64,000 nucleotides of DNA from Pocillopora verrucosa (Eukaryota > Cnidaria > Anthozoa > Scleractinia > Pocilloporidae), in assembly GCF_036669915.1 (NCBI RefSeq), contig NC_089325.1, positions 10,298,731-10,362,730 on the forward strand, read 5' to 3'. The first letter of the stretch is position 1. Every line of letters begins with the position of its first letter. The translations under genes and the position numbers were made by a program. The notes under the pieces were generated by a model. It had not been told where the DNA came from. It did not search any database and saw only the letters and a program-made list of their open reading frames with translations. Below, in pieces: positions 21,791-32,907 of the stretch.

Positions 21791-23221
21791 ACCAACGGAA
21801 TCCAAGGTTACTCTGTATACTCAATTGAACCGAATATTTCATACAGGGGACAGCAAACATTGTAATTTCCGTTGGATCCGTCCCACTACGACTGTTTATT
21901 TTACAAATTAGCAAACAATATACAGATTAACTTTTGGTACATTATAATTTTTCTTTTTTTGCGGCAAAGATGAGTCGGATAGCTGACAGAGAGGAGAGTT
22001 AGCTCGTGTAGTGCAGTTAAACCCTGTCGGACGGTATATTAAAAAAACGCTCTTACTCTCTGGTGATCTCTCCTTTTTCTTGTCTTTTGGTTTCTTATCC
22101 CAAGCCTTGCAGGGGTAACTCTTTAACAGCTGTTTTATGTCAATTTTGCGAAAATCATCCATATTCCCCAAGGATCTGTTGGGATCCGCTAAAGACTCCA
22201 GTGTGTTTTGGCCGTTCTTGCTGAAAGCTTGGTTATCGTAGTGCATAAGACTGTCGAAGTCGTACGGTTCTCCGACACTGTCAAGTCGTTCAGGGCCGTA
22301 ACTTTCGAAATTCTTTTCGAATCCTTCGAGAAATGAAACCCACACATCATTAGAATTTAACAGATGGATGCCGACGCCAGGGAATCTGGACAAGCAACCT
22401 ATCTGGCTGTCACAACGTATCCACTTGGTCTTTAAAATTCCAGTTAATACCCTCCCCTTCACCCCAAGTATTTTCATTAAGATACCCCCATAAATAAATA
22501 AGTAAATAATGCTTAAGGTGTCAAATGTCAGATTATTGCTGTATGTTAACCGTTTCACAGTCTATATTCCAGTTCTTTGCATTGTCTGTACATTTCGTAT
22601 CATTTTAGCTCTGAGAATTTCTTGTGAGATCAAGGATAACCCTCCGGTTGATGTTCATCAACTTCGTGTTTAAAAATACATGGATATTGAGAGTAGAAGT
22701 TCTTTCTTGGTCAGTGGTAAGAGTGAAAGGGTTGATTCACCAGAGTGGATCTGTTTGAACGGAGCTAGTAAACTGGGTCCAGTACATCAAGTCGAGGCTA
22801 ACGCTAATTTTTTTTTAAGGTGTACGGTGTGACTTGGCGTAAAAACCATCAACATCGACAACAAAAATACGTCAAAACAATAAGCTTGTCGTTTCACGTC
22901 ATTCTTTCTGCGTGATTTACCAGTAGCAAGCCTTGACATTCGTGCCCAACACCCACGTTTCCTGGAACGGCCCAAAACATATTAAACTTGGTTTATTTAC
23001 GAAAATACCTGGCTCAATGTTCCACCATAGAACCATGATATAGTCGTCCCTGTCAGTGCGAGAGTGTTCGTGAAAGAATCCCAGAGCATGCATGATCTCG
23101 TGTAGGACTGTTCCCTTATATTCGCATCCTTCACCGACAGAGAGTCGCTGCTTTCCACCCTGACGGCCAATGGCTGAGAAGCAGCTAAAACGTGGAGAAA
23201 TTGTACGGATTAGCTCAAGGG

Positions 23222-23400
23222 AAAACGCTCTGTGATTTCGTATCAAGGGGTCTGGGTTCGAGCCTAGGTGGCAGTCATTGTGTTGTGTTCTTGGGCAAGA
23301 TTCTTAGTGCCCTTCACTTCCAAGAATTGCAAATGAGTTCCAGCGAACTTTCGGGATTACCCTAAGAAATGCTGTGGGGGAAGGAGTGGATGAGAGAGAT
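23222..23400 (+). mobile_element. tRNA-derived SINE
   Basis: B-box GGTTCGAGCC, then GTGTTGTGTTCTTGGGCAAG, the standard body of this invertebrate SINE type. In unit 2 (about 39553-39592) only the first 40 bases remain, so the tail was lost there by deletion. Confidence 0.6.
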
Positions 23401-24161
23401 TCGCTACTTTCCAACATTTTCAAGATGAGAAGCAAATTTTTCTAAGACTTGTAGCTTTGAGTCATAGCCCAGAATTGTGTCAGTTGAGAATCTTTGATTT
23501 TGCAATTTGCCTCAATAAGTATGTAGAAATGTGTCTAACCCGTGATTTCCTTGGAATTACAGATAGTCCTGTTCGTTGGTGTGAAGGACGAATTTTACGC
23601 AAGTCCTTCTGTGGAACTCACGTATAGCTTCCTTAACTGCCTTGATGGCTTCTTTACCTGAAAAAAAAAAGCGAGTTAAAGGAAATGAGGACAACCTCGT
23701 ATATTAGGCCGACTCTTCGGAGGCGCGGCCTCTTAGTCTTCGTGGTTGACAATCTTGAAGATCAAATGATTCCGCAAGTCATGTGGTTATTGTAATTTCC
23801 TTTGCCTGCTTTCACAAACTGCTGCTCAAAAAATATTTGCCACAAATCTTTATAGGTAACCTAGAATTTTGGTTCTGTGAAGACATTTGTTATTTTAAGT
23901 TGACGTCATCTCGTAAGAAACATACTTGACATCATCTTTATATACAGAAACTTTGCTCTCTTGCACTGAGCCAGTTTCTTGGCCACAAATTACGTTTGAA
24001 TTCTAAATCTACGACCGTAAAGAGACGACGTACTTCGAGGCTTTTAGCACCACATCAATGCCATTCCAATGTGCTTTTTTTTGTCCCCAATTTTTCACGA
24101 TTAGCACCGATCATATATTTGCGAAAACTGAAGCTACGCAAAAACACGATAATTCTCTCAC

Positions 24162-24371
24162 CTCTGTGATGAATCTTTCTCTGCTAGCCGGAGGACTTAG
24201 ATAATGCCTTCCCTGACTGTTTGATCTCGAAGTGGTATATGTTTTGATGTTCGTGGTACTTTCTTGACCAGCAGATGGCGTGCGAACTTTGCAGGAAAAG
24301 GTTCTAGGTAATCTGACATATCCGGCTTTGACAATTTCACTGCCTATCAAAGTACCACTCACAACTGACAT
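24162..24371 (-). other. Orphan possible first exon, 70 codons
   Basis: Read on the minus strand: ATG at 24371, 210 bases open, ending in CACAGAG followed by a good donor GTGAGAG. The product starts MSVVSGTLIGSEIVKAGYVR and has a Ser/Thr/Arg-rich second half without a signal peptide. I do not recognise it. In unit 2 the same exon (44703-44911) is one base shorter and frameshifted. It lies upstream of the astacin start in unit 2, so it is not part of that gene unless alternatively spliced. Confidence 0.3.
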
Positions 24372-26332
24372 TTTTTAGCGTTATTCCGGAAATTGGAGAA
24401 ACGTGGGAAAATTTGCTGTAGTGAACTTTGACTTCAAAGTGATTGTGAAACATCCCGTGAGTCACACAAATTGGTTTAGATTAGATTTCAAGTCTAATTT
24501 TTTCATGATTGATGGAGGGCCTAAATTTTACACATAATCTTAAACAGTTTGCCATTTAAGTTGAAATCCAAGGATAGGCCTCGACTAAGTGAATCCCAGC
24601 TAAAATGTATTGAAACTCAACCAGGGTACATTTCTTTGCCCGAAGAGTTTTCTATGTTTTTAAGGGCGGGGAGGTAAGGGGGGCTGGGCGCGAGGGATGT
24701 TTAAACGGCAAAAATTGCATAATGATTATTGAACGAAGTCTTCAGGGTAAGGAAGGAACCAAACACAGGAAAGGTACATTAAGTTATCCCAGAAAGAATA
24801 CGAAGAATATAAATACTAGAGATAACGAAAGAGTTGTACTATGTACATAGGAATGCCGAAAAAGAGTCCCCTGATCATAGATCAACCAATCAAAGTTAAA
24901 AAAACAATCATAAAAGAGGAAATTGTTATTTTGATAAAGTAGAAATTTTAATAAACCAACCTAACAGTACAAGTCAGATATCTTAGATAAAGGAAAACCT
25001 AGCTTCAGCTGGAGGAAAAATTGCTTGCTTAATCTTCACCTAACCTATGAAATGCCAGTTAACTTAGTGGGTTCGTGTAATTATGGATACAAATCAATCA
25101 TATCGAAATTTATCGACTGACTACACCAGGGCCTAATGAAGGTTCTGGTGAGTCTTGTTATCATATTAACAATTTATAATTACCCCCAATAAAAAAGTTT
25201 TGTATGGAACTGTATCACGCTTGCTATAATAGATCGCTGATTGAAAATGACATAATTCTGATCACCTCACAGTTTTTTAACATGAAATCACAATTTTAGG
25301 GGAAAAATTGGCAGTAAGAGTCCTTGATACAACAAAAGCAATAGCACAAAATTGAAGAGTCAAAAGTCGCATTGGTTTTGGTCAGGGATGATTATTTTTC
25401 AACTACGATAGAAACTATTCAAATCTTCTTTGTTCCACATCAGTGACTCGTCTGCTTCTAAATTCGCAGCTAGGTACAATTTCACCTCTGGCACCAAAAA
25501 GGGAAACAAAGGAGGAAATAAAATCAGTATAGATATTTCAGCGGATGTCTAAATCGTCTAGATGGAAAAAAGTTTCAGGCTTCCAAACCAAAAGGCAAAA
25601 ATATTGACGGTTATTATGTAGTAACACTGCTACTACGCAAGAGTCCTACTGTAACTGCTTCCGCAGATAGAAATGAAACAGCAAATTTCAAACTCAATCG
25701 TCACATAAACGAATTAAGATTTTGAAACTCAGACTTTCCATTTTAAAGGGCGATACTTTGCCACCGAGCCACACGAAGCTCTTTAGTGAGCTATGAGATG
25801 CGTTACTCTGAAGAATGACGAAAGTACCTGCCATTGCAAGTAAAATAATGATCTTGAGAATGATTTCCAGAAGTTCCAATATAATATATGAGTCATTCTT
25901 TCTACATGCTCCCAAGCAATGTTGCACCCCAGCCGCGTGGTAAGACCAATAGAGATAACTTAATTTTCTCAAGTCATCAGTTGGGAAGGGGAGGCAAAGT
26001 CCGATACCAGTAAGTGAGAAAACTTTGAAGCCAGCTACGACCTAGACTGCTCATTAAAAGCTCGTATGGGACAAATATCCTACATATAAAGTACCGCAGG
26101 GATCAGAAAGGTCGAAAGCGCCGTGTGCAGTAACCAGATTTAGAAGGATGGTAAAGTTTTTTCTTAATCTATATCCCTCATGCAGGTATTCTCTTTGCCC
26201 CCGTAAAAGGTGCTTCACAGCTTTCCTCAATTCCTTTGTCTCATCTGTACTGACGCCTATAAACGTTTGACTAAAGGGAAATAAGAAAAGCATGCGTTGC
26301 TTATGTAGCTTAGGAACTATGACGTACCTCGT
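24372..26332. other. Duplicated non-coding flank, 3' of the membrane gene
   Basis: Similar to 44912-46934 and, from about 24740, to 52646-54006. Open frames here are not kept among the three copies. The segment includes a short G-rich run at 24664-24699 that is greatly expanded in unit 2, and probably the 3' UTR of the membrane gene. Confidence 0.5.
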
Positions 26333-29300
26333 CTACACTATAAGGCTAGACTGGGATGTATAAAATCTTGTACCATCGTCAGAATCTGTATCTCCACTTG
26401 TTGGTATCAGAGGAGCTTCCTCACCTGACCGATCATCTCTCACCGCGGGGCTACTCTTACGGCTATACCGCTGTAATAGGCGTAGTAAATTACAGATGTA
26501 TGGAAGCAACGCCATCATCAGAGGGACGTATGCCAAGATCCTAACAAACCACTGCAGACCAAGTCTAGTATTTTTGGAGACCTCTGTGTTGGTGGGAAGA
26601 CTGAAAACTCCAATGGCACTCAGCGTTAGTAAGATCACCTGGTCAGACTCGTTGATGTACGGGTATTTCTGGGAACCCTCTGCATCTCCTCTCGGATTTT
26701 GATCTCCTTCAGTGTTGCCTTCATTTGCCACTGTTTGTTGTTCGTCCACTTCGTCGCCATCCACACCTACACGAGGTAGTTCTTGTGGAGGGGCTGGTGT
26801 TTCATTGACGCTTGGACTTGCTTCTTTAGATATTTGCCTTCCTTCTGTAAAGTTACCACTCTGAGTTGTTGCTCGTGGAGCTTCGTATCCATTGCCACCA
26901 TGATTGCTTTCTTTATAAGGCCTCACAGCTGCGACGAAAGACATGGAGCAAATGCAAAAGGACAGTAAGAACGAGGCTTTCAGTGGACTAGTACGCACCA
27001 AAGTGCTTATAGGTAGCAGTACCAGTCGACACAGAAGGTAGTAAATCACAAAACAGCGCCATTTAGGCCTGAGACAAGCGTGCAAAGTTTGAAGTCGCAA
27101 GTTTGACTCATACAGGTGGGTTGCAAGGCTCAACGGGATGGAAATAACGAACAGCAGAAGGAAAATAGCACCGATAATGAATATACCGTGCCAAACGCTG
27201 TCAAAGAATTCAACATTACCATCATCAAACAACACCCACCGCCCACCAACCCGGACAAAATGCAAGAGACGCAGTGCAATGTTGGTTAAGTCGACATAGC
27301 ACAAAACTACAATGGTGAAGAAGGCATGGTCAAATCCATTCTCTATGCGTGTTTTGAATGAAGCAGAGAAGAACTCCAGCAAGCTCACAACTGCGTTTCG
27401 ACAGAAACAGTCACAACGACAACGCTCTCTGTCCTTCAGTTTATCGACTAGCGAGTCCAACGCCCTGCTCCAAGTTTTGATTAACACCCATTTTAACAAA
27501 GGCAATATCAGAAATATTTCAGCGATTAGAAAGAGAGCCGATATGGCTAACTTGTCAGCATTATTTAAATGAGCCGCGAAACAAATGCCATGTCTAAATC
27601 CAAGTTGAAAGTTACTGAGTGCAATAATGAATTCAATAAAGGGATCGAAAGTAAACCCTTCCGGAGTGAGTTTTTTCATGATTTGGTATGAGTACAAACA
27701 AGCATTTAGGTGTCCCCCTGACAGATTCGGATTAACCAACAACACGAAGCAAGTAACTATGATAAGGGCTATTACATAGGCCAAAATCATCCATAGCCAT
27801 TTATTAGAGCAATTGGGTGAGCATTGTTCGCTCGCAAACATGATACTGTAACCACGCTCGCATTGGCCACAAAGTACACTCGTCTGGTTTCTGCCATCTT
27901 TGCAAACGGTTCTGGGTATGTACTGGTATTCGCTGGGAAATATGGACTTCAGAGTGGTACAGTACCCATCGGGGCAGGGATATGTTGTGAAATCATCGCC
28001 CACTTTCCCTGCCCAATAACCTTTCTTCAGGTAAACAGTCTTTTTGTCATGTAAGTCACACCGTGCTATTCCCGGGGATTTCATACAATCGCAATTCTGA
28101 ACGGAACCGTCATAAATGAAGCCTGCGTGGCAACTCTGCAAAGAGACGTTTACAATTTTATCTTGCAATAATTCTCCTCCCATGTAATGTAGAACCACCG
28201 TGAACACACTCCCGGGCTTTCCAGTCAGACTTAGAGAAGATATTTGTCCGTCAGCTAGAAAGACCGTAGAGGTAGTTCCAAGTTTAACTGCTGGCGCTTT
28301 TTCGGGAACATCGATATTAATGTCCACAATTCCAACGACGGTGTTCCCTATCTCGTCCACTAACTCGACTGATGCGTTGAATACTTCTCCTGGAGCAACT
28401 TCCCAATCTTCCCGGTCAAAGTGTAGGTCTACAGCATCAGTTGTTACTTCGTTCTTTCTCGAGGAAATCTTACCATCTAAAGTTTTGAAATGGATGAATT
28501 TCCATTTCAGCACTGTGTTGTCTTGCCGAGACTCACCAGGCCGACGACAGTTCTGAAGAGTTGTTGCGTATATTGAGTTTCCTTTTTTATCATCAACTGC
28601 TTCATTGCCTTGAAAAATTACAGAAGTATTCCAGTATTGAAAGTCTCGTGCGTCTTCGTATGCGAAAAAGCAATCATGAATGTCCACGCCAGTTGCGTTG
28701 AAAGCCACCATTGGAGATCCAGTAGTTTCAATGTACATTGCTCCTCCCTTGTGGTCACACGAATTGTTGTAAAAAGATAAGGTAGAATTCTTCTGAAATA
28801 TTATTTTTGAATAGCCACGCATTGCCAAGGCCCCTCCTCTGTAACCATGATTATTGATAAAATTGACATGATCGCTTATCTTTGTCACCGACCCATCCAA
28901 GGACAATGCTGTGTTCGTATTGTTTGTAAACAAAGTTTTCCCTCGGAAGTTAAGGATTACCCCATCACTGTACAATGCACCTTCTCCTATCAAAACACCT
29001 TCATCTAAAACGACAACTTGGTTCCCTGTAAACGTGCAGTCTTTGAAGCTGATCGAGATTGGAATTCCCGAATCAACCTGGACTTCCTGTTTTCTATCAA
29101 GCATGAACGCTATTGCGGATCCTACTGTTGCTTGGTTGTCTCGCCAAATACAAAGGTTGAACTTCCCCAAAAATTGAGTATTCGTTTTGGAAGAGCCCCA
29201 TATAGATCTTCCATACAGTGACACGCCACCGCCCCAAATGGCTCTGTTGTTGGTGAATGCACAGTTCTTATCAAAGATAAATGTATTCATAGTGTCCACT

Positions 29301-30403
29301 GTAGCCCGTGTTTGTAAATTGCCAATCCGAACTCCCCCACCGGCGAGTCTCCCAGAATTGTCACGAAATGAAGTGTTCGTTATCATGAAACGATTCCTTT
29401 TCACTTGATCTCTTACTTCGACGTTAAGAGCTCCTCCCCATATGGCCTTATTACCAGTAAACGAGCAAGACTGAATTTGAATATCGCAGTCACTGGCATT
29501 GCCTTTGAAATTTATCGCTAATCCTGCACCTAGGTTAAATTCTGATAGACCGGGATCCTTCTTTTGATAGTAGATACTACCAATATTCCATCCGATCGCT
29601 TCATTTCCGAGAAAAGTGCAGTTCCAGAAGATGTAGCTGTTGTTGTGTTGAAACGAGTCATGTTGGCTTGGTGTGACATTAAAGACATTGTCTCTGTACT
29701 TGCTGAGAGTCAAAATAATCCCACCTCCTGAAAGCACATATTCATCTCCAATGAATGGGGTTCGTAGCGGCCCGTTGGAGTCTTTATAGTTTGCGCCTTT
29801 ATTGTCGATGAATGCACAAATCGTTAAGTTCAAAATGCCTCCAACATTGAAGAAGTTTATTCCAACCCCTGGGGAGTTTGACACCTCAACATTGGTGAAC
29901 CGCACGTTTCTACAATATCGAAAGTCTAATGCGGTCCTAAACAGAACACCTCGGTTACCGGGTCCGATAGGAGCCGACTTGTTTGCCACCGCGGTACTTT
30001 CTCGCCAACTGCCACATCTTTGCATCTGTATTCTTTCGAAAATGACATTTGCACAAAGAACGAACGAAATGCTTACGTCTGGCTCGCAAGTAATTCTTAC
30101 CTTGCCTGATCCTAAGTCCTTATCGCCAACAAGAGCGAAGGTATCTACGTTAGTGAAGTTGAAGCTCTTTGCCATGGTGTAATTTCCACTTTTTACTTTG
30201 ATCAAGGTTGAATTAGCACCGCCAAACAAAGCTATGTCGAAAGCTTTGTCGATGGACTTGCAAGGCTGATCGCGTGTACGGCAGCTCAACGAGTCGTTAC
30301 CATTCGGCGAGACGAAAACTTCCTTATTCCACGCTGCCTCTGAAGGCAAGAGAAGGAAGAAACAGAGAAAGAGACAGTTCGTTATACTAAAGGAACCCTT
30401 CAT
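26333..30403 (-). CDS. Intron-free secreted-beta-helix / multi-pass membrane protein, intact copy
   Basis: A single exon of 1356 aa. Residues 1-23 are a signal peptide. Residues about 24-620 are a repetitive, Asn/Gly-rich ectodomain opening with VFVSPNGNDS..CRTRDQPCKS and holding repeated N-x-F/C-x-x-N-x-A-x-x-GGA turns, as in right-handed parallel beta-helix (pectin-lyase-like or Pmp-like) folds. N-glycosylation sites are many. A beta-sandwich-like linker and a Cys-rich module (SVLCGQCERGYSIMF, about 820-860) precede about seven to nine hydrophobic helices from about 866 on, including a conserved FDPFIEF loop. A polar loop of about 90 residues separates the last helices. Orientation (outside N-terminus) follows from the signal peptide. 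Function unknown to me; a surface receptor or adhesion role is inference. Confidence 0.85.
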   Translation of the reverse strand: MKGSFSITNCLFLCFFLLLPSEAAWNKEVFVSPNGNDSLSCRTRDQPCKSIDKAFDIALFGGANSTLIKVKSGNYTMAKSFNFTNVDTFALVGDKDLGSGKVRITCEPDVSISFVLCANVIFERIQMQRCGSWRESTAVANKSAPIGPGNRGVLFRTALDFRYCRNVRFTNVEVSNSPGVGINFFNVGGILNLTICAFIDNKGANYKDSNGPLRTPFIGDEYVLSGGGIILTLSKYRDNVFNVTPSQHDSFQHNNSYIFWNCTFLGNEAIGWNIGSIYYQKKDPGLSEFNLGAGLAINFKGNASDCDIQIQSCSFTGNKAIWGGALNVEVRDQVKRNRFMITNTSFRDNSGRLAGGGVRIGNLQTRATVDTMNTFIFDKNCAFTNNRAIWGGGVSLYGRSIWGSSKTNTQFLGKFNLCIWRDNQATVGSAIAFMLDRKQEVQVDSGIPISISFKDCTFTGNQVVVLDEGVLIGEGALYSDGVILNFRGKTLFTNNTNTALSLDGSVTKISDHVNFINNHGYRGGALAMRGYSKIIFQKNSTLSFYNNSCDHKGGAMYIETTGSPMVAFNATGVDIHDCFFAYEDARDFQYWNTSVIFQGNEAVDDKKGNSIYATTLQNCRRPGESRQDNTVLKWKFIHFKTLDGKISSRKNEVTTDAVDLHFDREDWEVAPGEVFNASVELVDEIGNTVVGIVDINIDVPEKAPAVKLGTTSTVFLADGQISSLSLTGKPGSVFTVVLHYMGGELLQDKIVNVSLQSCHAGFIYDGSVQNCDCMKSPGIARCDLHDKKTVYLKKGYWAGKVGDDFTTYPCPDGYCTTLKSIFPSEYQYIPRTVCKDGRNQTSVLCGQCERGYSIMFASEQCSPNCSNKWLWMILAYVIALIIVTCFVLLVNPNLSGGHLNACLYSYQIMKKLTPEGFTFDPFIEFIIALSNFQLGFRHGICFAAHLNNADKLAISALFLIAEIFLILPLLKWVLIKTWSRALDSLVDKLKDRERCRCDCFCRNAVVSLLEFFSASFKTRIENGFDHAFFTIVVLCYVDLTNIALRLLHFVRVGGRWVLFDDGNVEFFDSVWHGIFIIGAIFLLLFVISIPLSLATHLYESNLRLQTLHACLRPKWRCFVIYYLLCRLVLLPISTLVRTSPLKASFLLSFCICSMSFVAAVRPYKESNHGGNGYEAPRATTQSGNFTEGRQISKEASPSVNETPAPPQELPRVGVDGDEVDEQQTVANEGNTEGDQNPRGDAEGSQKYPYINESDQVILLTLSAIGVFSLPTNTEVSKNTRLGLQWFVRILAYVPLMMALLPYICNLLRLLQRYSRKSSPAVRDDRSGEEAPLIPTSGDTDSDDGTRFYTSQSSLIV

Positions 30404-30984
30404 TTCCCGCTTTTATCAGCAATGAATATTCAAATGCACCATCAGTTTCGGGGGTGGAAGCTGAATGAATAATGAATTACGGGTTCAAGTTAAAAGTAAA
30501 TAATGAATAATTGGGTTTGGAAGCCTCGGAATAGTGAATGACATAGTCATGCCATGAGAATAATAAAAACCACTTTCTTATTCGATTTTCTTGGTTATGT
30601 ATTTTCTGATATATCTTCAGAAGCCTTTTTTTTAAGTGAAATCAACAATGTGCAGAGTAAAACCATAAGAGAAGCAAACGGTCTCCCTGAGAAAGTTCCG
30701 GCCGGAAGTGTTTCGAGTTGTGAGACAGCTTGACAAGTTTTCTGTAAGTTTCCAAGCTCCATGATTTCAACATGGTTTACAAAGATCGCGTTTGTTTTTC
30801 CAGTCAATAATAAGTCGATCGCCGCCGGTACTACACGCTGTGAACATCACTTACTCTTTCTGCTTTCCCAGGATTGGTGTGCGAGCGAAAGTTGAGCAGC
30901 CTGAAAGCGCGGAAAAAAGGCTCTTCTATTCGGCTCGTTTACGCTTTTTCAATCAAAGTGATATCGGAATGCTTAAATTTCAAA

Positions 30985-31175
30985 TTAAGAATTTGTTCAT
31001 GCTTAGCGTGCCTATATGGAGTTACGTATGCACGCGGGAAGTTTAGAGCACGAAAATGCTTAAGAGTAGCTCGAGGCGCAGCCGAGAGCAACTCCAGCTT
31101 TTTGAGTGCTCTCCAAACTTCCCGGGTGCATCCATAACTCGACATACACACAGCTAAGAGCATGAGCAAATTCTT
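30985..31175. repeat. Foldback (inverted-repeat) element
   Basis: The left arm has AGTTACGTATGCACGCGGGA and AAGTTTAGAGCAC; the right arm has GTGCTCTCCAAACTTCCCGG and GTGCATCCATAACTC. Further out, TTGTTCATGCTTAGCGTG faces CAGCTAAGAGCATGAGCAAA. The arms are about 60 bases each with mismatches. No ORF is present. Confidence 0.65.
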
Positions 31176-31753
31176 CTACAACAGACAACAACAACAAGGA
31201 TCTGCGCGAAGAAGCCTTTTATTGTGATAAAGTGCAAAATTATCACAACGCACAAAAAAAGTAAACAAACGTCCCTATTGGCTGGCAAAAATAAAAACGT
31301 CACATTTCATGCTTTGGTTTGAGCGAGAACACTTGAGCCAGTTAACCGATAATTGTGAATGAAAAGCTCAAAATTTACAGGATAATTGGAGAAAATCAAA
31401 GCCTAATGAACTCAAGTGTCACTAAAAAATGTTTTAAAAGTCAAAGACCGAAACTACTTACGAGTTTTTTTCGGCTTTATTTTTGTTGCTTGTTGGATCA
31501 GGACCTAAAAGGTCAATGCCGATAGAAGAATTGGGCAGCTCTTCACTGGTTTCTTCCATATTTCAAAGAGAAGGAAAACTACACTGCAGCTTAACAGGAC
31601 GGAAACTCTGAAGCCAGTTAAAAAAAATGCTCTCGTTATCTCATTTACGCACGGGCGTGCGTAAATAAATATTTTGTTCATAGCGGCTCAATAGGACTTA
31701 TGCAGGGCAAGCACGCGCGCTATGTTATAACACTATTTTTGGCTCACCAATGA

Positions 31754-32250
31754 ATGCATTTCGATATCAATTCGATTGAAAAATGTCAAAACAGATCAAG
31801 GATGTCAGTTTTCTTACCATGGGATCTATCGGCTATCTCGCCGAAACCCACCGAAAATACCAACCGCGAATGGAACAGCGATTTCCCAGCTGATATTACA
31901 TTTATTCGTTGTTGTTCATGAAAGCGCTAATTAAAATAGCAGCAAGACTGAATTCTACAACGGTTTGCCGGCCTCCCGGTTTACCACAGTTTGCACGCGT
32001 CGGTTAGCCTGATTGTTTGTAGTATTGTGACGTGCATTAAATGTCGCCTTTCGAACTATCTTCTCTTTTCTGACTCGCGCTTACTTTTCAATGAGAGTTT
32101 AACTTCAACGGCTCTTTGAACATTACAGGAGTAAATGAGGAGTTGGATTTTGTGTGTGCCTTTGTGTACAGAGTTGGACGCCATGGTAAGAAAACTGACA
32201 TCCTTGATCTGCTTTGACATTTTTCAATCGAAGTGATATCGATGTGCATT
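31754..32250. mobile_element. 497-bp element with about 68-bp terminal inverted repeats
   Basis: 31754-31822 (AATGCATTTCGATATC through GTCAGTTTTCTTACCATGG) is the near-perfect reverse complement of 32181-32250 (CCATGGTAAGAAAACTGAC through GTGCATT). The interior has no transposase. A second inverted pair with the same end sequence follows at about 32280-32440. Confidence 0.75.
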
Positions 32251-32440
32251 AAATGGATTGCCAGAAATAGTGTTTGCGATTAAAGCATTCCGATATCACT
32301 TTGAAAAATATCAAAACAGATCAAGAATATCAGTTTTGACATTTTTCAATCAAAGTGATATCGGAACGTTTTAATTGGTATGCCAAAAATAGTGTTTGCA
32401 ATTAAAGCATTCCGATATCACTTTGATTGTATTTTTGGTG
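32200..32440. repeat. Nested inverted repeats of the same foldback end
   Basis: TCAATCAAAGTGATATCGGA and its complement TCCGATATCACTTTGA alternate four times, at about 32226, 32290, 32348 and 32411, with CAAAACAGATCAAGAATATC between. Looks like repeated insertion or rearrangement of one MITE end. Confidence 0.65.
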
Positions 32441-32570
32441 GTTTCGGCGAGATAGCCTTCACGTGACGCCACGAGCAAGCTCGACGATTCGCCACAACAT
32501 CGAAATATTTCATGTAATACTAAGCAATTTAATGTTGAGATAGAGCGTCTGATGTTCTGCAAAGCTATTC

Positions 32571-32835
32571 GACGTAACGCTACACCGTTTGTTTGTACGC
32601 TGTACCATTCGGCATTACGCTGAGCCATTTCACGTAGCGCTACACTGTTTGTATGTACACTGTACCATTCTACATTACGCTGAGCCATTTCACGCAACGC
32701 TACACCGTTTGTGCGTACGCTGTGCTATTCGACATTGCGCTAAGCCATTTCACACAACGTTACACCGTATGTGTGTACACTGTACCACTCGACATTTCGT
32801 TGAGCCATTTGACGCAACGCTACACCGTTTGTGTC
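32571..32835. repeat. 60-bp minisatellite, four full copies
   Basis: Exact 60-base period (32581-32640, 32641-32700, 32701-32760, 32761-32820) with about 10-20% divergence and partial copies at both ends. Core TACACCGTTTGTNNGTACNC..GAGCCATTTCACGCAACGC. As 60 is divisible by three, 20-residue repeats read open on both strands. No signal peptide or start context supports translation. Confidence 0.85.
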
Positions 32836-32907
32836 CTGTATTGCAAATGAGAGCTAAGCTATTCGCAATTGAGCTAGTCTATTTCACAATTTCATGTTCC
32901 AACTCGA

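Larger units (their letters stand above)
21231..23657 (-). pseudogene. Broken astacin-type metalloprotease, unit 1 copy
   Basis: Collinear with the intact gene at 37548-41548 but disabled. Exons for the zinc-binding (HEIMHALGFFHE), Met-turn (SLMHY) and ShK parts are recognisable. The first two coding exons (signal peptide, propeptide and mature start) are missing because of the roughly 4.2-kb gap at 23750. The exon at about 23540-23657 has a TAA stop (23559-23557) where unit 2 has a Glu codon. The last exon (from 21231) has lost one base near 21284-21290 relative to unit 2, shifting the frame. With no start and two disabling changes, no active protease is expected. Confidence 0.82.
19215..30450. 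repeat. Segmental duplication, unit 1
   Basis: From the end of SETMAR intron 2 through the first bases upstream of the membrane gene start, this segment is collinear with 35533-51110, with high identity in exons and non-coding DNA alike. Order: SET exon 3 (+), astacin (-), orphan exon (-), beta-helix membrane gene (-). Against unit 2 it lacks about 4.2 kb at the junction 23750/23751, equivalent to about 39907-44110. Confidence 0.88.

Noticed and set aside
23551-23560. Loss of the exon 3 splice donor in unit 1 astacin (GTTACG to ATCACG)
   Set aside because: The phase of the next exon shows that the real donor is GGGTTAG a few bases on, which is intact in both units.
25694-26293. Short minus-strand frames 3' of the membrane gene
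   Set aside because: Not kept open in the two other copies of this flank; more likely 3' UTR.
27800-30400. Plus-strand frames opposite the membrane gene
   Set aside because: Shadow frames of a well-supported long coding region.
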